From: an uncultured Sulfolobales archaeon
Lineage (GTDB): Archaea; Thermoproteota; Thermoprotei_A; Sulfolobales; Desulfurococcaceae
Reading direction: 5' to 3'
Assembly: GCA_938003605.1 (NCBI GenBank)
Contig: CALKYD010000017.1
Location: forward strand, 1-7,639
Length of the DNA: 7,639 nucleotides
Under the pieces are notes generated by a model. The model ran no database searches, was not told the origin of the DNA, and saw only the letters and a program-made list of their open reading frames with translations. Position numbers and translations under genes: made by a program. Shown here in pieces: positions 1-5,403 of the stretch; positions within the stretch are counted from its first letter, which is position 1, and every line of letters begins with the position of its first letter.

Positions 1-713
1 GCTAGAGCTTGGAAGCTTCTAACTCTATGAGGCTTGAATAACCTTCCCTCAACACAGAACCTACACCAACACGGGCACCCCCTAGACGTTTCAATAATGA
101 AGCCCCTTCCGTAAATAGGCTCATCGCTTAAGCTCTGAATCTGCCTTACCGGATAAAACGCTGCGTCAAGATCTTTGGTCCAGACCCTCCTCACTTCCTC
201 CCCCAATTCTGGAAGATAGAAGCCTCTTGATGGGAGGGATTCCAAAACTTTACTTGGCTCTCCGTGGTTTTCAATTATTGCCTCAATTAATGTAGGTAGG
301 AGAACTTCTACTTCCCCAACTGCAATAGCGTCAACAATATCAGTTAATGGAGCTGGATTACTCATAGGAGTGGGGCCTCCAACTATGAGTAGAGGTCTGC
401 CACGCCTGACGCCTCTTAAGGCTCCTACACCCCCATTGATCAGTATTGAGACAAGCTTTGGATAGTCCAATTCATAGTGGATGCTTCCAATTATGTAGTC
501 AAAGTCCTTGAGGGGGGAACGGGTTTCTAAGCTCCTTGAGTTACCTAACGTAAACCTCTCTGCATAGACCTCAGGGTATGAGTTAGCGATGTAGTATATG
601 GAGTGAATGGCGAGGCTTGAGAGGGATGCACTATACGTACTTGGATAAACGATGGCTACTCTAACCATGCCTTTACGCAACTTCTTTACTACAGTATTTG
701 CCTCCACGACCAT
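1..713 (-). CDS. Radical SAM protein with N-terminal B12-binding-like region (partial, C-terminus outside window)
   Basis: The frame is open on the minus strand from the ATG at 713 to the window edge, giving about 237 residues without a stop. Residues 17-135 look like an alternating alpha/beta domain, with segments such as VRVAIVYPSTYS, FDYIIGSIHYE and PLLIVGGPTP, as in the cobalamin-binding-like domains that precede many archaeal radical SAM modules. The sequence RGCPCWCRFC follows at about 211-220; its Cys213, Cys217 and Cys220 form the CxxxCxxC motif that binds the SAM-cleaving 4Fe-4S cluster. Most of the catalytic barrel is missing, so substrate and reaction cannot be told. A second in-frame ATG at 668 (residue 16) sits directly before the conserved-looking MVRVAIVYPS and may be the true start; neither start has a clear Shine-Dalgarno site. 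It is transcribed divergently from the aminotransferase gene. Family assignment is strong; the specific role is unknown. Confidence 0.85.
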   Translation of the reverse strand, partial: MVVEANTVVKKLRKGMVRVAIVYPSTYSASLSSLAIHSIYYIANSYPEVYAERFTLGNSRSLETRSPLKDFDYIIGSIHYELDYPKLVSILINGGVGALRGVRRGRPLLIVGGPTPMSNPAPLTDIVDAIAVGEVEVLLPTLIEAIIENHGEPSKVLESLPSRGFYLPELGEEVRRVWTKDLDAAFYPVRQIQSLSDEPIYGRGFIIETSRGCPCWCRFCVEGRLFKPHRVRSFQAL

Positions 714-745
714 ATTAATTCTACCCTTATCCCATACACCTACAG

Positions 746-755
746 CTTATTAAAC
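746..755. promoter_or_regulatory. Candidate TATA box between divergent genes
   Basis: The sequence CTTATTAAAC (GTTTAATAAG on the other strand) is the main AT-rich box in the 74-bp space between the radical SAM start (713) and the aminotransferase start (788). Its centre at about 750 lies 37-38 bp from both start codons. With the usual 26-bp TATA-to-start distance this would give leaders of about 10-12 nt in both directions. It could serve one or both genes; this rests on sequence only. Confidence 0.4.
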
Positions 756-787
756 TATTTCACCAATATAATTCTCGGGGGCCCTGC

Positions 788-2002
788 ATGGATAGATTCG
801 ATCACTTGCTTAGCCCTACTGCAAAGAAGATCAAGGCTTCTGAAATAAGGGAGCTGCTTAAGATCATTGGGAGGTCAAAGGAAGTAATCAGCTTAGCTGG
901 TGGAATACCTGATCCAAAATACTTCCCCAAGAAAGAGCTGGCTGAAATAGCTAGAGAAGTTATTGAAGACTTCGGGGACCACGCTCTACAGTATAGCGAA
1001 ACTATGGGAGTTTATGAATGTAGGAAGGCCGTGGCTGAATTCATGTATAGAACTAAGGGGATAAAGGCTGATCCAGATGATATAATAATTACTGCCGGAA
1101 GTCAGCAGGCAATAGATATGATCACTAGAGTATTCCTAGTGCCGGGAGACAAAGTTGTTACTGAGTCTCCAACTTACTTAGCTTCACTCGGCCTATTTAG
1201 AGCTCAGGGAGCTGATGTAGTTGGCATTAAGCTCGACGACCATGGGATGAAGACAGTTGCTCTAGAGGAGGAATTAAAGAGACTTAAGTCTATAGATGCG
1301 TTGCCGAAGTTCATATACGTTATTCCAACAGCTCAGAATCCAAGTGGAGTAACTATGAGTCTTGAAAGAAGGAAGCACTTAATGGAGTTAGCAAGCAAAT
1401 ACGATCTAATAGTTGTAGAAGACGATCCATACAGCTTCTTCCTATTTGACGATAGAGCTGAAGCAACTCCTCTCAAATACTTAGATAAGGAGGATAGAGT
1501 CATATACATAAGTACGGCAAGCAAAATCCTTGCTCCAGGAATTAGGATGGGGTGGATTATGCCTCCTAAAGAGCTTGTGAGAAGGCTTGAGCTACTGAAG
1601 CAATACATGGATCTGCATAGCCCAACGTTAAATCAATACATATTTGCTAGAGCACTAAATAGAGGCATTGTAGAGAGGCACATTGAAGTAGTGAGGAAAG
1701 CCTATAGGGAAAAGAGGGATCACATGATTGCAGGGCTTGAAGAGTACTTCCCCAACTACACTTGGTTTAGTAGGCCTATAGGAGGCTTATTCGTATTCAC
1801 ATACGTATTTAAGGAGGGGTTTGATGCAGGGGCATTGCTTGAAAGAGCTATCAATGAATATAAGGTAGCATACGTACCCGGTAAAGGCTTCCACCCAGAT
1901 GGTGGAGGAGCTAATAGCATGAGGCTTAACTTCAGTTACCCATCAATAAGTGAGATTTATGAGGGAGTAAGAAGGCTAGCTGAATTAGTTAAGAGAGCTT
2001 AA
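788..2002 (+). CDS. PLP-dependent aminotransferase, fold type I (2-aminoadipate/aromatic aminotransferase type)
   Basis: A cytosolic pyridoxal-phosphate enzyme that moves an amino group between an amino acid and a 2-oxo acid. At 404 residues it has normal full length for the LysN/kynurenine aminotransferase-like group. Visible active-site parts are AGGIPDP near the N-terminus (37-43), the cofactor-phosphate region TAGSQQA (102-108), Asn184 in AQNPSG, Asp212 and Tyr215 in EDDPY, the Schiff-base lysine Lys246 in STASK, and the substrate-carboxylate arginine Arg379 in SMRLNFSY. In archaea, relatives act in lysine synthesis through LysW, in aromatic amino-acid metabolism, or with several substrates; the sequence alone does not choose. 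The neighbours are not lysine-pathway genes, so I give no symbol. The ATG start fits the family's N-terminus; no Shine-Dalgarno site is obvious and the leader is probably very short. The stop lies 2 bp from the stop of the convergent dehydrogenase-like gene. Confidence 0.93.
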   Translation: MDRFDHLLSPTAKKIKASEIRELLKIIGRSKEVISLAGGIPDPKYFPKKELAEIAREVIEDFGDHALQYSETMGVYECRKAVAEFMYRTKGIKADPDDIIITAGSQQAIDMITRVFLVPGDKVVTESPTYLASLGLFRAQGADVVGIKLDDHGMKTVALEEELKRLKSIDALPKFIYVIPTAQNPSGVTMSLERRKHLMELASKYDLIVVEDDPYSFFLFDDRAEATPLKYLDKEDRVIYISTASKILAPGIRMGWIMPPKELVRRLELLKQYMDLHSPTLNQYIFARALNRGIVERHIEVVRKAYREKRDHMIAGLEEYFPNYTWFSRPIGGLFVFTYVFKEGFDAGALLERAINEYKVAYVPGKGFHPDGGGANSMRLNFSYPSISEIYEGVRRLAELVKRA

Positions 2003-2004
2003 TT

Positions 2005-2880
2005 TTAAAGCAACACTATTGCCCCGCTTCCATTAACTGGGAGAAGGCCTAAAGAGCTCTTAACGTCATCCACCTTAACGACCCTAACGTAGCGACTCAG
2101 CTTGCTCCAAATCCCATGTATCTGCCCCACGTGCTTCTCCTCTGGATACGCCTTCACTAAAGTAGCTTCACTTATAGTTTTAAGCTTCATGGAGCTAACG
2201 AGGGGGTTTAAGTATATCAATGATCTTTGTGAAGTTACTTTATTGAGAGCTCTAGCTGTGTTTAGTGAAAGAGTATTGTAGAATACTGCTTCAAAACAGC
2301 ATTTAGCGCTAATTACATCACTAATTACTTCAAGCCCTAAGTCCTTAAACAACTTAGCGGATCTCTTTGAATACGTGAGTACAACTATGTTTGGAGAGCT
2401 ATCACTGGCTAATAAGGCTAAGGCTAGGGATGCCAGGCCGCCGCCAACTATGAGCAGGGTCTTCCCTACAACGTTTTCATTGACTGCTTTAGCTAGGGCT
2501 AAGTGGAACCATGCTGCGTGATATGCTTCAAACTTATTTAAGGAAAACGCTATGGCTTCATCGGGTATTGAAGAGTATTTAGCTAAAAGCCCATCCCTAG
2601 TGTAGCCAACGACTTTGTCTCCAGCGATTGGAGAGACAAGCACTACTCTTCCACTTAACTCCTCTCTAGCACCGTAGCCAGCCTCTATTACTCTAGCCAC
2701 TCCAGTTGAGCCAACTATAGTTGGCCTAATTACTGGTAGGTAGCCGTATGCAACAGCGTTATCAAATCCGCATAAGTGGACTCCAAGGGGTTTAACTAAG
2801 TACTCTCCACTGCCATACTTAACTGGGACTTCTCTAACTTCAAGACTCCATCCAGTGGCTACAAGAGCTTCTCCACGCAC
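2005..2880 (-). CDS. Divergent medium-chain dehydrogenase/reductase-like protein (zinc-type alcohol dehydrogenase family)
   Basis: The 291-residue product keeps the outline of the medium-chain dehydrogenase family: a GroES-like N-terminal part, then a Rossmann half starting with GKTLLIVGGGLASLALALLA at 139-158. The first catalytic zinc ligand seems present as Cys37 in VHLCGFD. The place where the family has Gly-His-Glu reads GST (57-59), so the histidine ligand is missing, and no structural-zinc cysteine cluster is seen. Members usually have about 340-350 residues, so this one is short. It may bind NAD(P) without zinc chemistry, act on an unusual substrate, or be a degenerating copy; the frame itself is intact. 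The GTG start at 2880 is the first possible start after an in-frame stop. It faces away from the regulator gene at 2946, and a TATA-like ATTAATA lies about 24 bp upstream, which fits a leaderless transcript. Confidence 0.75.
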   Translation of the reverse strand: MRGEALVATGWSLEVREVPVKYGSGEYLVKPLGVHLCGFDNAVAYGYLPVIRPTIVGSTGVARVIEAGYGAREELSGRVVLVSPIAGDKVVGYTRDGLLAKYSSIPDEAIAFSLNKFEAYHAAWFHLALAKAVNENVVGKTLLIVGGGLASLALALLASDSSPNIVVLTYSKRSAKLFKDLGLEVISDVISAKCCFEAVFYNTLSLNTARALNKVTSQRSLIYLNPLVSSMKLKTISEATLVKAYPEEKHVGQIHGIWSKLSRYVRVVKVDDVKSSLGLLPVNGSGAIVLL

Positions 2881-2900
2881 TTCCTGCAGCCCCTCTAAGC

Positions 2901-2925
2901 ATTAATACTCTCAGGACGTAAATTA
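2901..2925. promoter_or_regulatory. Divergent promoter region with two TATA-like boxes
   Basis: The 65-bp gap between the starts at 2880 (minus) and 2946 (plus) holds two AT-rich boxes. ATTAATA at 2901-2907 is placed for the minus-strand dehydrogenase-like gene and TAAATTA at 2919-2925 for the plus-strand regulator. Each is about 24 bp from its start codon, as for leaderless archaeal transcripts. No strong Shine-Dalgarno site precedes either gene, which agrees. Confidence 0.4.
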
Positions 2926-2945
2926 GATTATAGGGTTGCTGACTC

Positions 2946-3332
2946 ATGATTGAAAGAGTCGTTCACTGGTTAAGTAAGGAGGCTAGGTATAGGATAGTTG
3001 AAGTATTAATGTCTACGCGTAGTGAGAGAGAGTTAGCGAAGGACCTTGGGGTAACTTCTACAGCTATATACAAGTATTTAGAGAGAAAAACTCATCCAAG
3101 TGATACTGTTGTTGCAAGAGCGCTGAAAATACTTAATGAATATGAGAGAGAGCGTGTATACAAGTTAGTGGCTGACGACATAGTTTCGGCAATAGAAGAG
3201 CTCTTAAATAACGTGCCGCAGGAATTCCCTCAATTAAAGACGTATGTGCTTGATAGGCTTGAATACTTGTTGGAGAAGTCTAAGGAAGGAGCTGACTTGA
3301 GTTTAAGGACTTCAACGCAGACCTATCGTTAA
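2946..3332 (+). CDS. Helix-turn-helix DNA-binding protein (XRE/Cro-like), probable transcription regulator
   Basis: This 128-residue protein has a helix-turn-helix at about residues 25-62. RSERELAKDLGV reads as the first two helices and TSTAIYKYLERKTHPS as the recognition helix and turn, in the manner of Cro/XRE-type domains that sense nothing by themselves. The remainder (65-113) is predicted helical, with leucine and charged residues in alternation, and could mediate dimerisation; the last 15 residues look disordered. No metal-binding cysteines, ligand domain or membrane segment is present. The target is unknown. It could control itself and the divergent dehydrogenase-like gene 65 bp away, or the small gene downstream, which lies in the same frame 54 bp after its stop. 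The class is a confident call; the role is inferred. Confidence 0.75.
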   Translation: MIERVVHWLSKEARYRIVEVLMSTRSERELAKDLGVTSTAIYKYLERKTHPSDTVVARALKILNEYERERVYKLVADDIVSAIEELLNNVPQEFPQLKTYVLDRLEYLLEKSKEGADLSLRTSTQTYR

Positions 3333-3336
3333 AAAT

Positions 3337-3346
3337 GCTTTAAAGC
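3337..3346 (+). promoter_or_regulatory. Candidate TATA box (palindromic GCTTTAAAGC)
   Basis: The perfect 10-bp palindrome GCTTTAAAGC lies just after the regulator's stop codon and about 45 bp before the ATG at 3387. A start 26 bp from its centre would fall near 3367, giving a leader of about 20 nt. It would let the downstream small gene be transcribed independently, although read-through from the regulator gene is equally possible. Confidence 0.4.
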
Positions 3347-3386
3347 CCTAAATACCGATAGTTTATGCAATGGGCTGCTACACGGT

Positions 3387-3770
3387 ATGGGGGGCAAGCC
3401 TATATTAGCTGATGGAAGCTTAGTTGAGGACTATAGCTTGTTGATAAATTACTGGAGGCTAGCTGTGAAGAAGGACAGGGCTCTTATGGAGAAAGCAACT
3501 ATAAGGGCTGAGGATTTCAGGGCTCTTGAAAGAATAGTAGATCTTTATAGAGGGGAGTCTATAGCGGCTTTAGCCAACTTCCTTAAGCAAATGATGTTGG
3601 AGAGAATAGATCCTGGCTTAGCTATAGATGCCTATAGAGAAACATTTGGAATAGAGGTAAGCGTTGAAAAAGCTGTAAATGCTGTAGCTGAAGTACTTGC
3701 CCTATGGCTTTTAGAGGCTGGACGGCAGTTAAAAATCATTAACTATAAGAGTTGGAGAAATAGTAGCTAA
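3387..3770 (+). CDS. Small helical protein of unknown function
   Basis: I do not recognise this 127-residue product. It is predicted to be nearly all helical, with segments at about 12-36, 40-54, 56-72, 76-86 and 93-115. The last, ending AVAEVLALWLLEAG, is quite apolar but too short and too interrupted for a confident membrane anchor. It has no cysteine and no recognisable catalytic or nucleotide-binding motif. The composition is normal for its neighbours, and the frame is clean from ATG to stop. The ATG at 3387 is the only standard start in the frame; the previous in-frame stop is that of the helix-turn-helix gene. No clear Shine-Dalgarno site is seen. The position next to a regulator suggests a common unit, but this does not define a function. 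Confidence 0.65.
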   Translation: MGGKPILADGSLVEDYSLLINYWRLAVKKDRALMEKATIRAEDFRALERIVDLYRGESIAALANFLKQMMLERIDPGLAIDAYRETFGIEVSVEKAVNAVAEVLALWLLEAGRQLKIINYKSWRNSS

Positions 3771-3837
3771 GTGTGGAAAGTGCATTAAATAAAGTAAACG
3801 ATGCTTCAATGCATTTGGGTAGGGGAATGATGGAGGG

Positions 3838-3862
3838 AGCTCTCGGGAGATCTCGATGAGCT
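3838..3862 (+). repeat. Hairpin in the spacer before the GTPase gene
   Basis: AGCTC at 3838-3842 pairs with GAGCT at 3858-3862, and inside it CGGG (3844-3847) pairs with CTCG (3852-3855, one G-U pair) around the loop AGAT. The small internal mismatch is T against AT. It lies in the 163-bp spacer 3771-3933 and overlaps the ATG of a possible 23-codon frame at 3856. It could be a structured leader of the GTPase transcript if transcription begins at the TATA-like ATTAAATA near 3785. Confidence 0.4.
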
Positions 3863-3927
3863 TGAAGAGAGGTGAGGTAAACAAGGCCTTCGCTTTAATA
3901 AGCCCAAGCCACCTACGCTGGAAGTGA
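3856..3927 (+). CDS. Possible 23-codon leader reading frame before the GTPase gene
   Basis: ATG at 3856 opens a 23-codon frame for a basic peptide (it begins MSLKRGEVNK and ends HLRWK) that stops with TGA at 3925-3927. GGAGATC at 3846-3852 resembles the local Shine-Dalgarno form GGTGATC with one mismatch, 3 nt before the ATG. The stop codon lies inside the Shine-Dalgarno site of the GTPase gene, an arrangement that would allow translational coupling. The peptide is short and unrecognised, and the Shine-Dalgarno bases are partly buried in a hairpin, so it may well be chance. Confidence 0.22.
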   Translation: MSLKRGEVNKAFALISPSHLRWK

Positions 3928-3929
3928 TC
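3893..3929 (+). promoter_or_regulatory. TATA box and Shine-Dalgarno site of the GTPase gene
   Basis: CTTTAATAAG at 3893-3902 is a good archaeal TATA box, and a start about 26 bp on would be near 3924. GAAGTGATC at 3921-3929 matches the crenarchaeal Shine-Dalgarno form GAGGTGATC except at one base, and ends 4 nt before the GTG at 3934. An in-frame TGA at 3925-3927 excludes any earlier start, so the Shine-Dalgarno site fixes the GTG as start. Confidence 0.6.
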
Positions 3930-3933
3930 AAAA

Positions 3934-5106
3934 GTGGTTACTAATCTGCCTGCTGAGGCGAAAGCAAAGTGGCTTAAAGTCATGGAAGCCCGCAGTATTG
4001 AGGAGAAGATAAAGGCGTTGGAGGAATTTCTCTCAAGCGTTCCAAAACATAAGGGCACTGAAAACCTTAGAGAGTGGGCTACTAAAAGGTTGGCTGAGCT
4101 AAGGGAGGAAGCAGAGCTTAGGAAAAGGAAGAGAGTCAGTAGAGGGACCTCCTTCTTCATTGAGAAGAGCGGTGACGTACAGGCAGCAGTAATAGGGCCT
4201 CCAAACGTTGGGAAAAGCAGTATTGTAGCTGCACTGACTGGTGCAAGAACCAGGATCTCTGATTACCCTGGCTCCACCACTGAGCCCATACCGGGGATGC
4301 TGAAGCATAAGGACATATTGATACAGCTAGTAGACACTCCCCCAATAATTCCAGGTTCAACGAGCTCTATGAATAGCCGAGTTATAGGTCTCATTAGAAA
4401 TGCCGATGCACTAGTACTAGTAGTAGATGTATTAGATGATCCAGTTGATTCAATGCTTAGGCTTAAAGAGCACTTGGAGTCAAGAGGTATACTGATAACT
4501 AAACCTAAGGGGAGAGTCATTATTGAGAGGGAGAGAGCTGGAAGGAGTGGAATAAGGTTTGCATTAATGGGTAAGCTAGTTGATTGCACTATGGATGACG
4601 TGAGGAAGCTTTTAGAGAGCTATAGGATAAACAATGCCTTAGTCAAAGTATACGGCGAAGTAACTTTAGATGACGTTGAGAACGGCTTATTTGAAAATAG
4701 GTCATATAAACCCACCGTAGTGGTTGTAAACAAAGCAGATGTGAGGCCGAACCACGCTGTTGAGAAAGCCAAGGAGATAGGCGATTTACTGACGGGCGTT
4801 CCAGTAATAGTTGCTTCAGCTATAAATAGGGAGAACATTGATCGCTTAGGCGAAGAACTTGTGAAAGCCCTTGAATTAATAAGGGTATACACTAAGCAGC
4901 CAGGCATGGGGGTTTCCGAAAAACCACTAGTGCTAACAAAGGGTTCCACAGTGAGGGATGTTGCAGTCAAAATACATAGTAGGCTCCTAGAGGGGTTCAC
5001 GTATGCAAGGATATGGGGTCCATCAGCTAAATACCCTGGGGAGAGAGTGGGGCTTAACCACGTATTAATGGATGGAGATATCGTTGAAATACATTCAAGG
5101 AGCTGA
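3934..5106 (+). CDS. DRG-family (Obg-like) GTPase with C-terminal TGS domain
   Basis: This 390-residue protein has the layout of archaeal and eukaryotic DRG GTPases, which are thought to act with ribosomes in translation. Residues 1-70 are the helical charged N-terminus (AEAKAKWLKVMEARSIEEK, then VPKHKGTE). The G domain follows, with G1 GPPNVGKS at 88-95, G2 Thr115/116 in GSTTEP, G3 DTPP at 134-137, G4 NKAD at 266-269 and G5 ASA at 294-296. Residues such as YRINNALVKVYGEVTLDD (230-247) and IRVYTKQPG (316-324) are family landmarks. The TGS domain spans about 330-390 (LTKGSTVRDVAVKIHSR, WGPSAKYPGERVGLNHVL, DGDIVEIHS). An oddity is that the G3 glycine of DxPG is proline here, and the glycine-rich stretch that normally follows is altered. 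The GTG start is supported by a Shine-Dalgarno site. Confidence 0.9.
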   Translation: MVTNLPAEAKAKWLKVMEARSIEEKIKALEEFLSSVPKHKGTENLREWATKRLAELREEAELRKRKRVSRGTSFFIEKSGDVQAAVIGPPNVGKSSIVAALTGARTRISDYPGSTTEPIPGMLKHKDILIQLVDTPPIIPGSTSSMNSRVIGLIRNADALVLVVDVLDDPVDSMLRLKEHLESRGILITKPKGRVIIERERAGRSGIRFALMGKLVDCTMDDVRKLLESYRINNALVKVYGEVTLDDVENGLFENRSYKPTVVVVNKADVRPNHAVEKAKEIGDLLTGVPVIVASAINRENIDRLGEELVKALELIRVYTKQPGMGVSEKPLVLTKGSTVRDVAVKIHSRLLEGFTYARIWGPSAKYPGERVGLNHVLMDGDIVEIHSRS

Positions 5107-5114
5107 GTCAAGTC

Positions 5115-5148
5115 CAATGAAGTTAAGCGTTCGAAGTGTGCTTCATTG
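5115..5148. repeat. 8-bp perfect inverted repeat after the GTPase stop
   Basis: CAATGAAG at 5115-5122 and CTTCATTG at 5141-5148 are perfect complements around an 18-nt loop. The repeat begins 8 bp after the GTPase stop and ends 8 bp before the stop of the possible minus-strand small gene, so it sits where a two-way transcript-end hairpin would be expected. Archaeal termination depends mainly on T-rich tracts, and none is obvious here. CCAATGAAG recurs at 5221-5229. Confidence 0.4.
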
Positions 5149-5156
5149 AGGCAATG

Positions 5157-5261
5157 TTAATAAGTGCGCCCGCGAACTCCTATTATTGAAGCAGTGATGA
5201 TGGTTGAAAGCGCGGCAACCCCAATGAAGGGTAATGCCGTAAGCCAGGCTTCTGAGCTCAC
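5157..5261 (-). CDS. Possible 34-residue single-pass membrane peptide
   Basis: A minus-strand frame of 34 codons starts with GTG at 5261, directly after an in-frame TAA, and stops with TAA at 5157-5159. GAAGTGATC (plus 5266-5274), the same bases as the GTPase gene's Shine-Dalgarno site, lies 4 nt before the GTG. The peptide has a short acidic N-terminus (SSEAW), about 22 apolar residues (LTALPFIGVAALSTIITASI and on), and a basic end (RGRTY). That is the pattern of one membrane helix with the C-terminus inside. I do not recognise the family; it is unlike SecG/Sec61-beta. It is convergent with the GTPase gene and divergent from cdvA. No strong TATA box stands at the right distance. Against it: the same DNA folds well as RNA, it uses CGC codons that are rare in the neighbours, and an overlapping plus-strand frame exists. 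Confidence 0.42.
   Translation of the reverse strand: MSSEAWLTALPFIGVAALSTIITASIIGVRGRTY
5188..5252 (+). ncRNA. Candidate structured RNA segment before cdvA
   Basis: The segment can fold into nested stems. GAAGC (5188-5192) pairs with GCTTC (5248-5252). Inside, CGGCA (5213-5217) pairs with TGCCG (5235-5239) and ACCC (5218-5221) with GGGT (5229-5232), with two unpaired A's and the loop CAATGAA. G+C content around 5165-5260 is about 53% by hand count, above the surrounding genes. A TATA-like GTTAATAAG at 5155-5163 would place a transcript start at about 5185, just before the outer stem. GTGATGA (5194-5200) and CTGA (5252-5255) look like C and D boxes, but good D'/C' boxes and a proper flanking stem are missing. 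The plus strand is only the better guess, and the segment overlaps the minus-strand 34-codon frame. Confidence 0.25.
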
Positions 5262-5320
5262 TTACGATCACTTCAACAATCTGCATAAGTAAAGCCTTAC
5301 TTCTACTCGATAACTTGGGG

Positions 5321-5343
5321 AATTACTGATGCTTAGTGTAATT
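5321..5343. promoter_or_regulatory. Inverted repeat upstream of the cdvA TATA box, possible operator
   Basis: AATTAC at 5321-5326 and GTAATT at 5338-5343 form a perfect 6-bp dyad with an 11-bp spacer. It ends 13 bp before the cdvA TATA box, a usual place for an archaeal regulator site. No matching regulator can be named from the sequence. Confidence 0.3.
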
Positions 5344-5347
5344 ATTG

Positions 5348-5399
5348 AGCTCCTCGCTTTATAAAAGGACAATGTATTCACCAAAAGTTGTGAGGGGAT
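5348..5399 (+). promoter_or_regulatory. cdvA promoter: AGCTCC element, TATA box and Shine-Dalgarno site
   Basis: CTTTATAAAA at 5357-5366 is the strongest TATA box in the window. A start about 26 bp on would be near 5388, leaving a leader of about 16 nt that carries GAGGGGAT (5392-5399), one mismatch from the local GAGGTGAT form and 4 nt before the TTG start. AGCTCC at 5348-5353 lies just upstream of the box and recurs at the same place before cdvB. Confidence 0.7.
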
Positions 5400-5403
5400 G
5401 TAA

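Noticed and set aside
3781..3815. TGCATT repeated at 3781-3786 and 3810-3815, with AATGCA at 3808-3813
   Set aside because: Six-base matches in an AT-rich spacer are expected by chance and no further symmetry supports a site.
3869..3875. Perfect Shine-Dalgarno sequence GAGGTGA
   Set aside because: No start codon follows within 4-10 nt, so it seems accidental.
3729..4160. Minus-strand frame of 143 codons antisense to the GTPase gene start
   Set aside because: It overlaps strongly supported coding sequence on the other strand and its product is a serine/leucine-rich translation typical of an antisense shadow.
4620..5117. Minus-strand frame of 165 codons inside the GTPase gene
   Set aside because: It lies opposite the conserved G domain and TGS domain and has the same antisense composition.
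5194..5255. Canonical box C/D guide RNA
   Set aside because: C-like GTGATGA and D-like CTGA are 62 nt apart, but there is no convincing D' or C' box, the flanking bases do not form the needed stem, and a strong hairpin fills the guide region. It is kept only as a generic structured-RNA candidate.
5194..5292. Plus-strand frame of about 31 codons (ATG at 5197 or 5200) overlapping the minus-strand membrane-peptide frame
   Set aside because: It has a TATA-like box at a fitting distance but no Shine-Dalgarno site, its hydrophilic product has no recognisable pattern, and the minus-strand frame in the same DNA has better signals.
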